Assembly: GCA_965662575.1 (NCBI GenBank)
Contig: CBFIHN010000060.1
Span: 1-5,037 of the forward strand
Direction: 5' to 3'
Length of the DNA: 5,037 nucleotides
Source of the DNA: CBFIHN01 sp965662575
GTDB taxonomy: Bacteria > Pseudomonadota > Gammaproteobacteria > Francisellales > CACEW01
This document shows, piece after piece, positions 1 through 5,037 of this stretch; positions within the stretch are counted from its first letter, which is position 1, and each line of letters opens with the position of its first letter. The translations under genes were made by a program, and so were the position numbers. The notes beneath the pieces were generated by a model. That model was given only the letters and a program-made list of their open reading frames with translations, was not told where the DNA came from and ran no database searches.

Positions 1-1
1 A

Positions 2-313
2 AAAGAATACTATCAAAAAAATTGGGCAACCCTTGTGCGAGCTGCCACAAAACACCGGTATAGTGGAGGTATGCGAATAAATAATTACGTTGCTTACCCC
101 AAATCTTTAACCAAGGTCGATCCAAATTCTCACATGAGCGCATTGGATTGTCTTGAATATGCTGCGAAGCACCTTCAATTAAAGCCCAGCTTGATTAAGG
201 ATATTGCAGTGAGCCATAAAAATCAGGTTTCGACTGCAAATACCCAATGCCCAATTTATGAGACTTATAAAAAACAACTAGAAAATTATCTATCTGTGGA
301 AAATAATGCGTAA
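2..313 (+). CDS. 3' end of an unrecognised protein gene (5' end outside window)
   Basis: The frame is open from the first bases of the window to a TAA at 311-313, so this is probably the last 103 codons of a longer gene. The visible part begins KEYYQKNWATLV and ends YLSVENNA. It is soluble in character, with no membrane segment or signal peptide, and contains a Tyr/Arg/Lys-rich stretch (KHRYSGGMRINNYV), two Cys residues and a Lys/Glu-rich tail. I do not recognise the family. Internal GTG (35) and ATG (71) codons could serve as starts. The ATG has a GGAGG at 65-69, but only one base separates them, which is too close for a normal ribosome site, so a start upstream of the window is preferred. 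The gene converges on uvrD with 14 bases between the stops and no convincing terminator between them. Confidence 0.6.
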   Translation, partial: KEYYQKNWATLVRAATKHRYSGGMRINNYVAYPKSLTKVDPNSHMSALDCLEYAAKHLQLKPSLIKDIAVSHKNQVSTANTQCPIYETYKKQLENYLSVENNA

Positions 314-327
314 CGCCACGCCGTCAA

Positions 328-2502
328 CTAAGTGACATAGTCGGCGAGTAACCATTTCACGTTACCTCGACCAAACTGAATTTGCAATTTGGTTTGATCA
401 CCGTGACCTTCATAATTAAGCACCGTGCCTGCACCAAACTTAGGATGATGGACTGACTGACCAACAAAAAAATGTTTGCCAGAGACTTGGGCTGGTTGCG
501 CTGAGGTTACGCGACGCACGGGGGTTGAACGCTGCAAATAGGCATTTGGCCACGAAATGCTCATCCGCATACGCACTTCCTGCAGGCACTCTTGAGGAAT
601 TTCCCGGATAAACCGAGAGCGATGGTGCGCACGACTCTCGCCGTAAAGCCGTCGGTATTCGGCATAGGTAATATATAAATGCTGCATTGCCCGTGTCATG
701 CCAACATAACAAAGACGGCGTTCTTCACACAAACCATCAACAGATTCTTGTGCCATTTTGGACGGGAAAATATCGTCCTCACAACCCATCATAAAGACCA
801 CAGGAAACTCGAGTCCTTTAGCCGCATGCAAGGTCATCAGTTGGACGCAGTCATCATAGGCATCAGCTTGAGTCTCACCCGACTCTAAAGCTGCATGCGC
901 TAAAAATGCATCCAATTCAGTTAAGTTTTCTTCTGAACTTTGCTCGTAACGAAATTGCCTAGCTGCCGTCACCAGCTCCGCCAAATTTTCCATCCGCGCT
1001 TGTGCTTTTTCCAATGCATCTTTTTTATAATGATCAATCAAACCACTATGACGCACCACAACATCCACTTGTTCGTATAAAGGTTGCTGATCAATTTTAT
1101 CTGCCAAATTTTGGATATGTATTTGAAATGCTTTTAAGGCATTCAACGCCCGAGCAGATAATTGCTGTTGCTCCTCTGCTATGGCAATCGCCTGCCACAA
1201 GGCAACACCTTGGCTACGCGCAATATCACGTAGGACCTGCATACTTTTATCACCAATGCCACGCGTTGGCGTATTAACAATACGCTCAAATGCAGCCTCG
1301 TCATGACGCAAACGAATTAACCGCAAGTAAGCTAACACATCTTTAATTTCTGCTCGCTCGAAAAAGCGCAACCCACCATAAACACGATACGGGACCGCCG
1401 CTTGCAATAGAGCTTCCTCCATCACCCGAGACAAGGCATTGGCACGATACAAAATGGCGATTTGCTCGCGCCTAAAACCTTGAGTAACAAACTGCTTAAT
1501 TCGCTCAACAACAAAGCGCGCTTCATCAAGCTCATTAAATCCTGCATATAATGCAATGGTCTCCCCTTGCTCACCGGCTGTCCACAGTTTTTTACCCATG
1601 CGCTCTGGATTATTGGCGATCACCGCATTAGCTGCTTTGAGAATCATTTTGGTTGAACGATAATTTTGCTCAAGACGAATGGTTTTAACATGAGGAAACT
1701 CTTGGGTAAAACGGCGAATATTACCAACTTGGGCACCACGCCAAGCATAAATTGATTGGTCATCATCACCAACGGCCATTAGATAGTTGCTATCCCCACA
1801 GATTAACTTCAACCATTGATACTGAATTTGGTTAGTATCTTGGAACTCATCGACAAGGATATGTTCAAAGCGATCATGATAATGCGCCAAGATATCAACA
1901 TGATTTCTAAGCAGCTCATAACAACGCAATAGTAATTCGGCAAAATCGACTAAGCCATTCTTCTGGCAATAATTTTCATATTCTAGATAAACTCGAATGA
2001 CAGTTGCTTGTCGAAAATCATCATCACGCTGCACACTCCCAGCACGTAAGCCTTGGTCTTTATAGCCATTAATTCGATGTTGGATAGTCTTTACCGGCCA
2101 TTGTTTCTCATCCAAATTCATTTGTTTTAATAACCGACGGACAAGACGGTATTGATCATCACTATCAAGCACCTGAAAACTCTCTGGCAGTGCCGCTGCT
2201 GCAAAATGCAACCGCAACAGACGATGCGCCAAACCATGAAAAGTCCCTACCCACATGCCGCGCGTATCAACTGGCAACATATGCTCAATACGCGACTTCA
2301 TCTCGCTGGCAGCTTTATTGGTAAAAGTGACTGCTAGAATACGTCCAGGTGGAATACCTTGCTCAAATAAATACGCCATTCGATGTACGAGCACACGGGT
2401 CTTTCCACTACCAGCACCAGCTAAAACCAAAGCGTGCGTTGGTGGCAAACTGACTGCACTGACTTGCGCAGAGTTAAGTTGATTGAGTATATGATTGCTC
2501 AT
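328..2502 (-). CDS. uvrD: DNA helicase II UvrD (superfamily 1A, 3'-5')
   Basis: ATP-dependent 3'-5' DNA helicase that removes the incised oligonucleotide in nucleotide excision repair, unwinds DNA in methyl-directed mismatch repair and can dismantle RecA filaments; cytosolic. From the ATG at 2502 the protein is 724 residues, close to the E. coli length of 720. SF1 motifs appear in order: Walker A AGAGSGKT (28-35), TFTNKAASEM (59-68), GTFHGLAHRLLR (86-97), Walker B VDEFQDTN (217-224), GDDDQSIYAWRGA (245-257), QNYRS (279-283), NTPTRGIGD (410-418), LMTLHAAKGLEFP (555-567) and EERRLCYVGMTRA (593-605). A C-terminal Tudor-like, RNA-polymerase-binding type domain follows at about 676-721 (GQSVHHPKFGAGTV...KWLLADYV). 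The frame runs on to a GTG at 2640, but those 46 extra residues have no UvrD resemblance and lie across the photolyase remnant. MSNHILNQLNSAQ aligns with the E. coli start MDVSYLLDSLNDKQ. No catalytic residue is missing. Close relatives Rep and PcrA are less likely given the near-identity to UvrD motifs. Confidence 0.97.
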   Translation of the reverse strand: MSNHILNQLNSAQVSAVSLPPTHALVLAGAGSGKTRVLVHRMAYLFEQGIPPGRILAVTFTNKAASEMKSRIEHMLPVDTRGMWVGTFHGLAHRLLRLHFAAAALPESFQVLDSDDQYRLVRRLLKQMNLDEKQWPVKTIQHRINGYKDQGLRAGSVQRDDDFRQATVIRVYLEYENYCQKNGLVDFAELLLRCYELLRNHVDILAHYHDRFEHILVDEFQDTNQIQYQWLKLICGDSNYLMAVGDDDQSIYAWRGAQVGNIRRFTQEFPHVKTIRLEQNYRSTKMILKAANAVIANNPERMGKKLWTAGEQGETIALYAGFNELDEARFVVERIKQFVTQGFRREQIAILYRANALSRVMEEALLQAAVPYRVYGGLRFFERAEIKDVLAYLRLIRLRHDEAAFERIVNTPTRGIGDKSMQVLRDIARSQGVALWQAIAIAEEQQQLSARALNALKAFQIHIQNLADKIDQQPLYEQVDVVVRHSGLIDHYKKDALEKAQARMENLAELVTAARQFRYEQSSEENLTELDAFLAHAALESGETQADAYDDCVQLMTLHAAKGLEFPVVFMMGCEDDIFPSKMAQESVDGLCEERRLCYVGMTRAMQHLYITYAEYRRLYGESRAHHRSRFIREIPQECLQEVRMRMSISWPNAYLQRSTPVRRVTSAQPAQVSGKHFFVGQSVHHPKFGAGTVLNYEGHGDQTKLQIQFGRGNVKWLLADYVT

Positions 2503-2507
2503 AATCT

Positions 2508-2530
2508 GGCTATTGCTTAAAAGAATAGCC
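2508..2530 (-). promoter_or_regulatory. Inverted repeat (hairpin) in the uvrD leader
   Basis: Perfect 7-base arms GGCTATT (2508-2514) and AATAGCC (2524-2530) enclose 9 bases. On the uvrD mRNA the hairpin would end five bases before the ATG. No strong Shine-Dalgarno is visible in this leader, so the hairpin would cover whatever ribosome site is used. It could control translation or be a protein-binding dyad. The repeat is seen; its function is inferred. Confidence 0.4.
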
Positions 2531-2532
2531 TG

Positions 2533-2562
2533 ACTATAGCTAACAATATATAAAAGGATCAA
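2533..2562 (-). promoter_or_regulatory. Candidate sigma70 promoter of uvrD
   Basis: On the minus strand TTGATC (2562-2557) is followed after 18 bases by TATAGT (2538-2533). Initiation would fall near 2526, giving a leader of about 25 bases before the uvrD ATG at 2502. No LexA-type CTG-N10-CAG box is visible nearby, unlike the SOS-controlled E. coli uvrD promoter. Judged by eye only. Confidence 0.4.
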
Positions 2563-2589
2563 GGCTTGCCACCGACCGCTTAACCTCTG

Positions 2590-2844
2590 GGGATTTTTAA
2601 CCCAACGACTCAAGCTAAAAAGTTTGACCCTGAAGGTCACTATATTAGGAAATTTGTGCCTGAATTAAAAAGAATACCCACAAAATATTTATTTAAACCT
2701 TGGACGGCACCCAATGAAGTCTTGAGCCAAACAGGTATCACTTTAGGAAAGACTTACCCCTATCCAATAGTTGAGTTGAAGACGTCAAGAGAGCAAGCGT
2801 TAGAAGCCTTTTCTCACCTCAGAGATGTCACAAATGTCCATTAA
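2590..2844 (+). pseudogene. phr: C-terminal remnant of deoxyribodipyrimidine photolyase
   Basis: Reading from about 2590, the plus strand encodes GIFNPTTQAKKFDPEGHYIR, then KFVPELKRIPTKYLFKPW, a GITLGKTYPYPIVE block and a TAA at 2842-2844. This matches the end of class I CPD photolyases (E. coli PhrB: FNPTTQ..KFD.EG.FIR..LPEL...P....PW......G....YPQPIVEHK). The conserved FNP..Q..KFDP.G.YIR segment is part of the FAD-binding domain that repairs cyclobutane pyrimidine dimers using light. Only about 84 of roughly 470 codons remain, and the frame hits a TAA at 2581-2583, just upstream of recognisable homology. There is no proper start or ribosome site; a GTG at 2656 would give 62 residues without any catalytic domain. 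The retained part is well conserved and unbroken, so the truncation may be recent. It lies directly upstream of and co-oriented with the ybgA homologue, echoing the ybgA-phr pairing of E. coli. Its upstream part overlaps the divergent uvrD upstream region. Confidence 0.85.
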
Positions 2845-2890
2845 GATTTCCTACGATGATCACGATAGTGGATGCAACAAAGAAATAAAC

Positions 2891-2913
2891 TACCCCGCCG
2901 CAAGCACGGGGTA
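2891..2913. repeat. GC-rich palindrome, REP-like or IS200/IS605-end-like
   Basis: Arms TACCCCG (2891-2897) and CGGGGTA (2907-2913) pair perfectly around a 9-base loop (CCGCAAGCA). The pattern ACTACCCCGCCGCAAGC...GGGGTATC resembles REP palindromes and the subterminal hairpins of IS200/IS605 elements. It sits 46 bases after the photolyase stop, in an otherwise A+T-rich spacer. It could double as a transcription barrier, but no T-run directly follows it on either strand, so a standard intrinsic terminator is not supported. No tnpA or tnpB coding sequence adjoins it. Confidence 0.55.
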
Positions 2914-2974
2914 TCCTCCTCAATAAAATTTTCTTGGCGTTTCGCTACAAACCATCAATAGTAATCACTATAGT

Positions 2975-3011
2975 TATACAACATTGCAATATGTATACAA
3001 AAAGCTATACT
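2975..3011 (+). promoter_or_regulatory. TATAC repeats / dyad overlapping the ybgA promoter (operator candidate)
   Basis: TATACA occurs at 2975-2980 and 2994-2999, and TATACT at 3006-3011. TATACA (2975-2980) and TGTATA (2992-2997) also form an inverted pair around the palindrome ATTGCAAT (2983-2990). TGTATACA (2992-2999) is itself a perfect 8-base palindrome lying between the -35 and -10 elements. This placement is typical of a MerR-family or repressor operator. A light-responsive CarH/LitR-type regulator is one possibility because such regulators often control photolyase clusters, but no regulator gene is in the window, so this is inference. Confidence 0.4.
2984..3011 (+). promoter_or_regulatory. 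Candidate sigma70 promoter for ybgA-SDR operon
   Basis: TTGCAA (2984-2989), a 16-base spacer and TATACT (3006-3011) fit a sigma70 promoter with initiation near 3017-3019. That leaves a leader of about 22 bases to the preferred ATG at 3040, carrying an AGGAG ribosome site at 3027-3031. Judged by eye only. Confidence 0.55.
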
Positions 3012-3039
3012 CTAATCAGAGGCTACAGGAGATATGAAG

Positions 3040-3996
3040 ATGGAGAAAATTAAAGTTGGGATCAGTGCCTGCCTGCTTGGGCATAATGTTAGGTTCAATG
3101 GCAGCCATTGCCATAAAAAGTGGTTAACCCAACATTTAGCCAAATACGTTGATTATCATGTGGTTTGCCCTGAGGTTGCATCAGGAATGAGCACACCAAG
3201 ACCCAGTATGTTTTTGCTTGAAAACCAAGAGACTGAGCACCCCCAATTAATCATCAGAGATGACAAACATACAGAGATAAGTGAATTGTTACTCAAGACT
3301 AGTCAAAAACTGATAGATCAATGTGACGGCATTAGCGGTTTTATTGTAAAACGCGGCTCTCCAAGTTGTGGCGCAGGGTCTGCAAACCTATACAATCAAA
3401 AATTTAACATCCAGTCACACCATCAAGACGGATTATTTGTCCAAGCACTGAAGACAGTCCACCCTCATTTACCAATTGAGGATGAGGGGCGACTTAATGA
3501 TCCTTTACTCCAAGAGCATTTTATTAAGCGGGTTTACCTATATCATTCAGCACAACTTATGCTAGATACCGTGAATCACGTTACACAATTACAAGCATTT
3601 CATGTCAAACACAAGATGCTTTTACGCTTGCATAGCAGCCAAAATCAAAAGATTTTAGGACGATTGATAGCTCAGGCTTCTATGAAAAAAAACCTGGATG
3701 ATCTGAAGCAACAATATTTTAACGTATTTATACAATCATTTGATAAAGTCGCAACCTCAGCGAATCACTATACTTTGCTTCAGCGCTGTTTTCGCGGCAT
3801 TAATTATCATTTATCAAAACTAGACCGCGAAGATATACAAGAAAATCTTAAGGCCTACCTGAAAGGCCTAACGCCCCTATCAACACCGATGGCCATACTG
3901 AGGCATTACGCAAAGCGCTATCAGCAAACTTTTATTAGCAATCAGAGCTACCTGTACCCATACCCAGATGAACTTGGCTTAATGCGAGGTGTTTGA
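3040..3996 (+). CDS. ybgA: YbgA-type protein, DUF523 (TudS-like) + DUF1722
   Basis: Two-domain cytosolic protein of 318 residues. Residues about 3-155 form a DUF523 domain, the family of the 2-thiouracil desulfidase TudS, which holds a [4Fe-4S] cluster through three Cys. Candidates here are C11 (GISACLLG), C43 (VVCPEVASGMSTPRP) and C110 (KRGSPSCG), all in the family's conserved contexts. Residues about 180-313 form a DUF1722 (YbgA) domain: FHVKHKMLLRLHS near the start and an end with HYAKRY..TFISNQSYLYPYPDEL, matching the E. coli YbgA tail. E. coli YbgA has only the DUF1722 part (about 169 residues); the fused form is common elsewhere. DUF1722's role is unknown; thiopyrimidine desulfuration is inferred for the first domain only. 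An ATG at 3034 would add two residues, but AGGAG (3027-3031) lies 8 bases before 3040 and only 2 before 3034, so 3040 is preferred. The stop TGA overlaps the next gene's ATG by one base, indicating an operon. A photolyase remnant lies just upstream. Confidence 0.88.
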   Translation: MEKIKVGISACLLGHNVRFNGSHCHKKWLTQHLAKYVDYHVVCPEVASGMSTPRPSMFLLENQETEHPQLIIRDDKHTEISELLLKTSQKLIDQCDGISGFIVKRGSPSCGAGSANLYNQKFNIQSHHQDGLFVQALKTVHPHLPIEDEGRLNDPLLQEHFIKRVYLYHSAQLMLDTVNHVTQLQAFHVKHKMLLRLHSSQNQKILGRLIAQASMKKNLDDLKQQYFNVFIQSFDKVATSANHYTLLQRCFRGINYHLSKLDREDIQENLKAYLKGLTPLSTPMAILRHYAKRYQQTFISNQSYLYPYPDELGLMRGV

Positions 3997-4916
3997 TGAA
4001 TATTTTAATTGCGGGCGGTTCTGGCTTTATTGGAGAACATTTAATTTCCTATTTAACAGAGAAAGGACATAAAATATCTCTATTAACACGCTCCGCAAAA
4101 ACTCAAAGCAAGACCGGAACGACAGTACATCTTTGGGATGGAGAACAAATCAATCATCTAGTAACTTTTGATGTTATGATTAATCTTTGTGGTGAAAATA
4201 TAGCAAATAAACGTTGGACTAAGCGGCAAAAATTAAATTTGCTCAATAGCCGAATAAAAAGCACAAGAGCTATTTTCAACCACCTAAAGAAAACCATACC
4301 TCAACTTGATGGAGATAAAAAACCTCTGAAGCTGCTAAATGCCAGCGCCATTGGCTTCTATGCTGATAGCGAACACCAGCAAGATGAAGACGACCATATA
4401 AAAAATCGCACTTACAATTTTGCCCAAAAACTTGTTAATGCTTGGGAAAAAGAGGCGCTAGCTTGCCAATCCTTAGGCGCTGATGTTACATGCTTACGAT
4501 TTGGGATAGTGTTGGCCAAGAATGGTGGTATGCTAAAAAAAATGATGTCCAGCTTTAAACTAGGTTTTGGCACAACAATTGGTAATGGCAAGACCTATCT
4601 ATCTTGGGTTCATATTTCAGACCTTTGTCGTGCTATAGAACATATTATATTACAACAACCCGTTGACCCTGCCTATAATATTACCTCTCCAGTGCCGTGC
4701 ACTCAACAAGTATTCTCTAACCAGCTAGCTAAAGCCATGCATACCTTTCGACTCCTCAAAATACCAACTTGGGCAATCAAAATTTTGTTTGGCGAAATGG
4801 GAGAAACACTAATGCTATCTGATCAAAAAATCATACCTAAAAGATTAGAAAAAATTGGCTTTAAATTTCACTACCCAACGATTGAAAGTGCATTAGAGCA
4901 AATCATTAAAGGGTAA
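3996..4916 (+). CDS. TIGR01777 family NAD(P)-binding oxidoreductase/epimerase (YfcH-like)
   Basis: A 306-residue member of the extended SDR (sugar-epimerase-like) superfamily, TIGR01777 branch, as E. coli YfcH. The substrate is unknown; NAD(P)(H) binding is inferred from the N-terminal Rossmann motif AGGSGFIG (6-13). Family signatures follow: INLCGENIANKRWT (62-75), NASAIGFYAD (115-124), LRFGIVLAKNGGML (167-180) and YLSWVHISDL (201-210). The C-terminal DUF1731-type tail has IPTWAIKILFGEMGE (256-270) and PKRLEKIGFKF (281-291). The classical SDR YxxxK site is replaced by F142-x-x-K145 (NFAQKLVNAWEKEA); E. coli YfcH has the same FxxK arrangement, so this is a family trait rather than damage. The ATG at 3996 shares its A with the upstream TGA and has GAGGTG at 3986-3991 in front; a TTG at 3993 is also in frame but unnecessary. 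Translational coupling with ybgA is likely. Length equals that of the family, with no frameshift. Confidence 0.93.
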   Translation: MNILIAGGSGFIGEHLISYLTEKGHKISLLTRSAKTQSKTGTTVHLWDGEQINHLVTFDVMINLCGENIANKRWTKRQKLNLLNSRIKSTRAIFNHLKKTIPQLDGDKKPLKLLNASAIGFYADSEHQQDEDDHIKNRTYNFAQKLVNAWEKEALACQSLGADVTCLRFGIVLAKNGGMLKKMMSSFKLGFGTTIGNGKTYLSWVHISDLCRAIEHIILQQPVDPAYNITSPVPCTQQVFSNQLAKAMHTFRLLKIPTWAIKILFGEMGETLMLSDQKIIPKRLEKIGFKFHYPTIESALEQIIKG

Positions 4917-4919
4917 ATC

Positions 4920-4991
4920 ATGAATAATGAATCACTATCCTGCTATTGGCATTATTTGTACGCAGATTCAACAACTAATCCGCCACCCTGA
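4920..4991 (+). pseudogene. Third operon gene truncated by an insertion sequence (5' stub)
   Basis: An ATG at 4920 lies three bases after the SDR stop and has AAAGGG at 4908-4913 in front, as expected for the next gene of the operon. It encodes MNNESLSCYW and a few more residues, then runs into sequence that looks like an IS end and stops at TGA 4989-4991 after 23 codons. Only about the first 12-15 residues are likely host-derived. They are too few to identify the gene. A photolyase start (which in this family contains a hydrophobic LxWFR-like strand) is conceivable because phr debris flanks the operon, but this is speculation. Confidence 0.5.
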
Positions 4992-5037
4992 GTATTAAGC
5001 AGCCAACTGTATTTCCATCATTTGTCTCGGTGTTTTA
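4957..5037 (-). mobile_element. Right end of an IS30-like insertion sequence (continues past window)
   Basis: The sequence from about 4957 (TGTACGCAGATTCAACAAC) shares the TGTA...GATTCAA character of the E. coli IS30 terminal repeat (TGTAGATTCAATTGG). The putative transposase stop lies about 38 bases inside, matching the short gap between gene and end in this family. The exact boundary and target duplication cannot be fixed because the other end is outside the window. Confidence 0.5.
4995..5037 (-). CDS. C-terminal end of IS30-family-like transposase (partial)
   Basis: The last 13 codons read KTPRQMMEIQLAA, then TAA (4997-4995 on the minus strand). The pattern resembles the E. coli IS30 transposase tail (KTPKEIIERGVALTD), which follows the catalytic DDE core and the NNRPRK region. 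Everything upstream, including the catalytic residues, is outside the window, so intactness is unknown. Other integrase-core transposases (IS3, IS481) also end in a TP-containing motif, so the family call is tentative. It reads against the ybgA-SDR operon. Confidence 0.5.
   Translation of the reverse strand, partial: KTPRQMMEIQLAA

Noticed and set aside
65..73. GGAGG followed by ATG at 71 as a true start for the first gene
   Set aside because: The spacing is a single base, and the frame stays open to the window edge with protein-like composition.
314..346. Possible bidirectional terminator between the convergent genes
   Set aside because: Only a 5-base CGCCG/CGGCG pair around an 18-base loop, with no T-run and mostly inside the uvrD coding end.
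679..2482. Several short frames (60-90 codons) antisense to or overlapping uvrD
   Set aside because: They have no ribosome sites or recognisable families and lie inside a strongly conserved helicase gene; they are chance open frames.
2503..2600. LexA (SOS) box upstream of uvrD
   Set aside because: No CTG-N10-CAG match was found by eye on either strand.
2503..2640. Extension of UvrD to a GTG at 2640
   Set aside because: The extra 46 residues have no UvrD similarity, cross the hairpin and candidate promoter, and lie opposite the photolyase remnant; the ATG at 2502 aligns with the E. coli start.
2656..2844. A stand-alone 62-residue gene starting at GTG 2656
   Set aside because: Photolyase homology continues upstream of the GTG in the same frame and there is no ribosome site, so this is part of a gene remnant.
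1..5037. CRISPR array, tRNA or rRNA genes
   Set aside because: No regularly spaced direct repeats, cloverleaf-like segments or rRNA-like sequence are visible.

Overview
The window looks like a gammaproteobacterial chromosome of fairly low G+C. UvrD is close to the Escherichia coli protein along its whole length, and the neighbouring genes (YbgA, YfcH-like oxidoreductase, photolyase tail) are also gammaproteobacterial types. A photolyase remnant and an IS30-like end suggest a genome shaped by insertion sequences. I cannot name the genus.

Layout: (1) 2-313 (+), the 3' end of an unrecognised gene. It converges on (2) uvrD, 328-2502 (-), a complete DNA helicase II gene with a plausible promoter and a leader hairpin just before its ATG. 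(3) About 2590-2844 (+), an 84-codon C-terminal remnant of a deoxyribodipyrimidine photolyase (phr), cut off where the uvrD upstream region begins. (4) 2845-3039, an intergenic stretch with a GC-rich REP- or IS200/IS605-like hairpin and a sigma70-type promoter embedded in TATAC repeats. (5) 3040-3996 (+), a DUF523-DUF1722 protein of the YbgA/TudS type. Its stop overlaps the start of (6) 3996-4916 (+), a TIGR01777/YfcH-type NAD(P)-binding epimerase-like protein. (7) 4920-4991 (+), the first codons of a third operon gene, broken within 50 bases by (8) the right end of an IS30-like insertion sequence, whose transposase tail is read on the minus strand at the window edge.

Functionally the segment combines nucleotide excision and mismatch repair (uvrD) with what remains of a photoreactivation-type cluster. 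In E. coli ybgA sits next to phr; here a ybgA homologue is followed by an SDR gene and flanked by photolyase debris on one side and an IS-broken gene on the other. The most interesting reading is that this repair or light-response operon is decaying: phr is reduced to a tail, the third gene is disrupted, and an operator-like promoter still precedes ybgA. I see no CRISPR array, no RNA gene, and no clearly novel multi-gene system.
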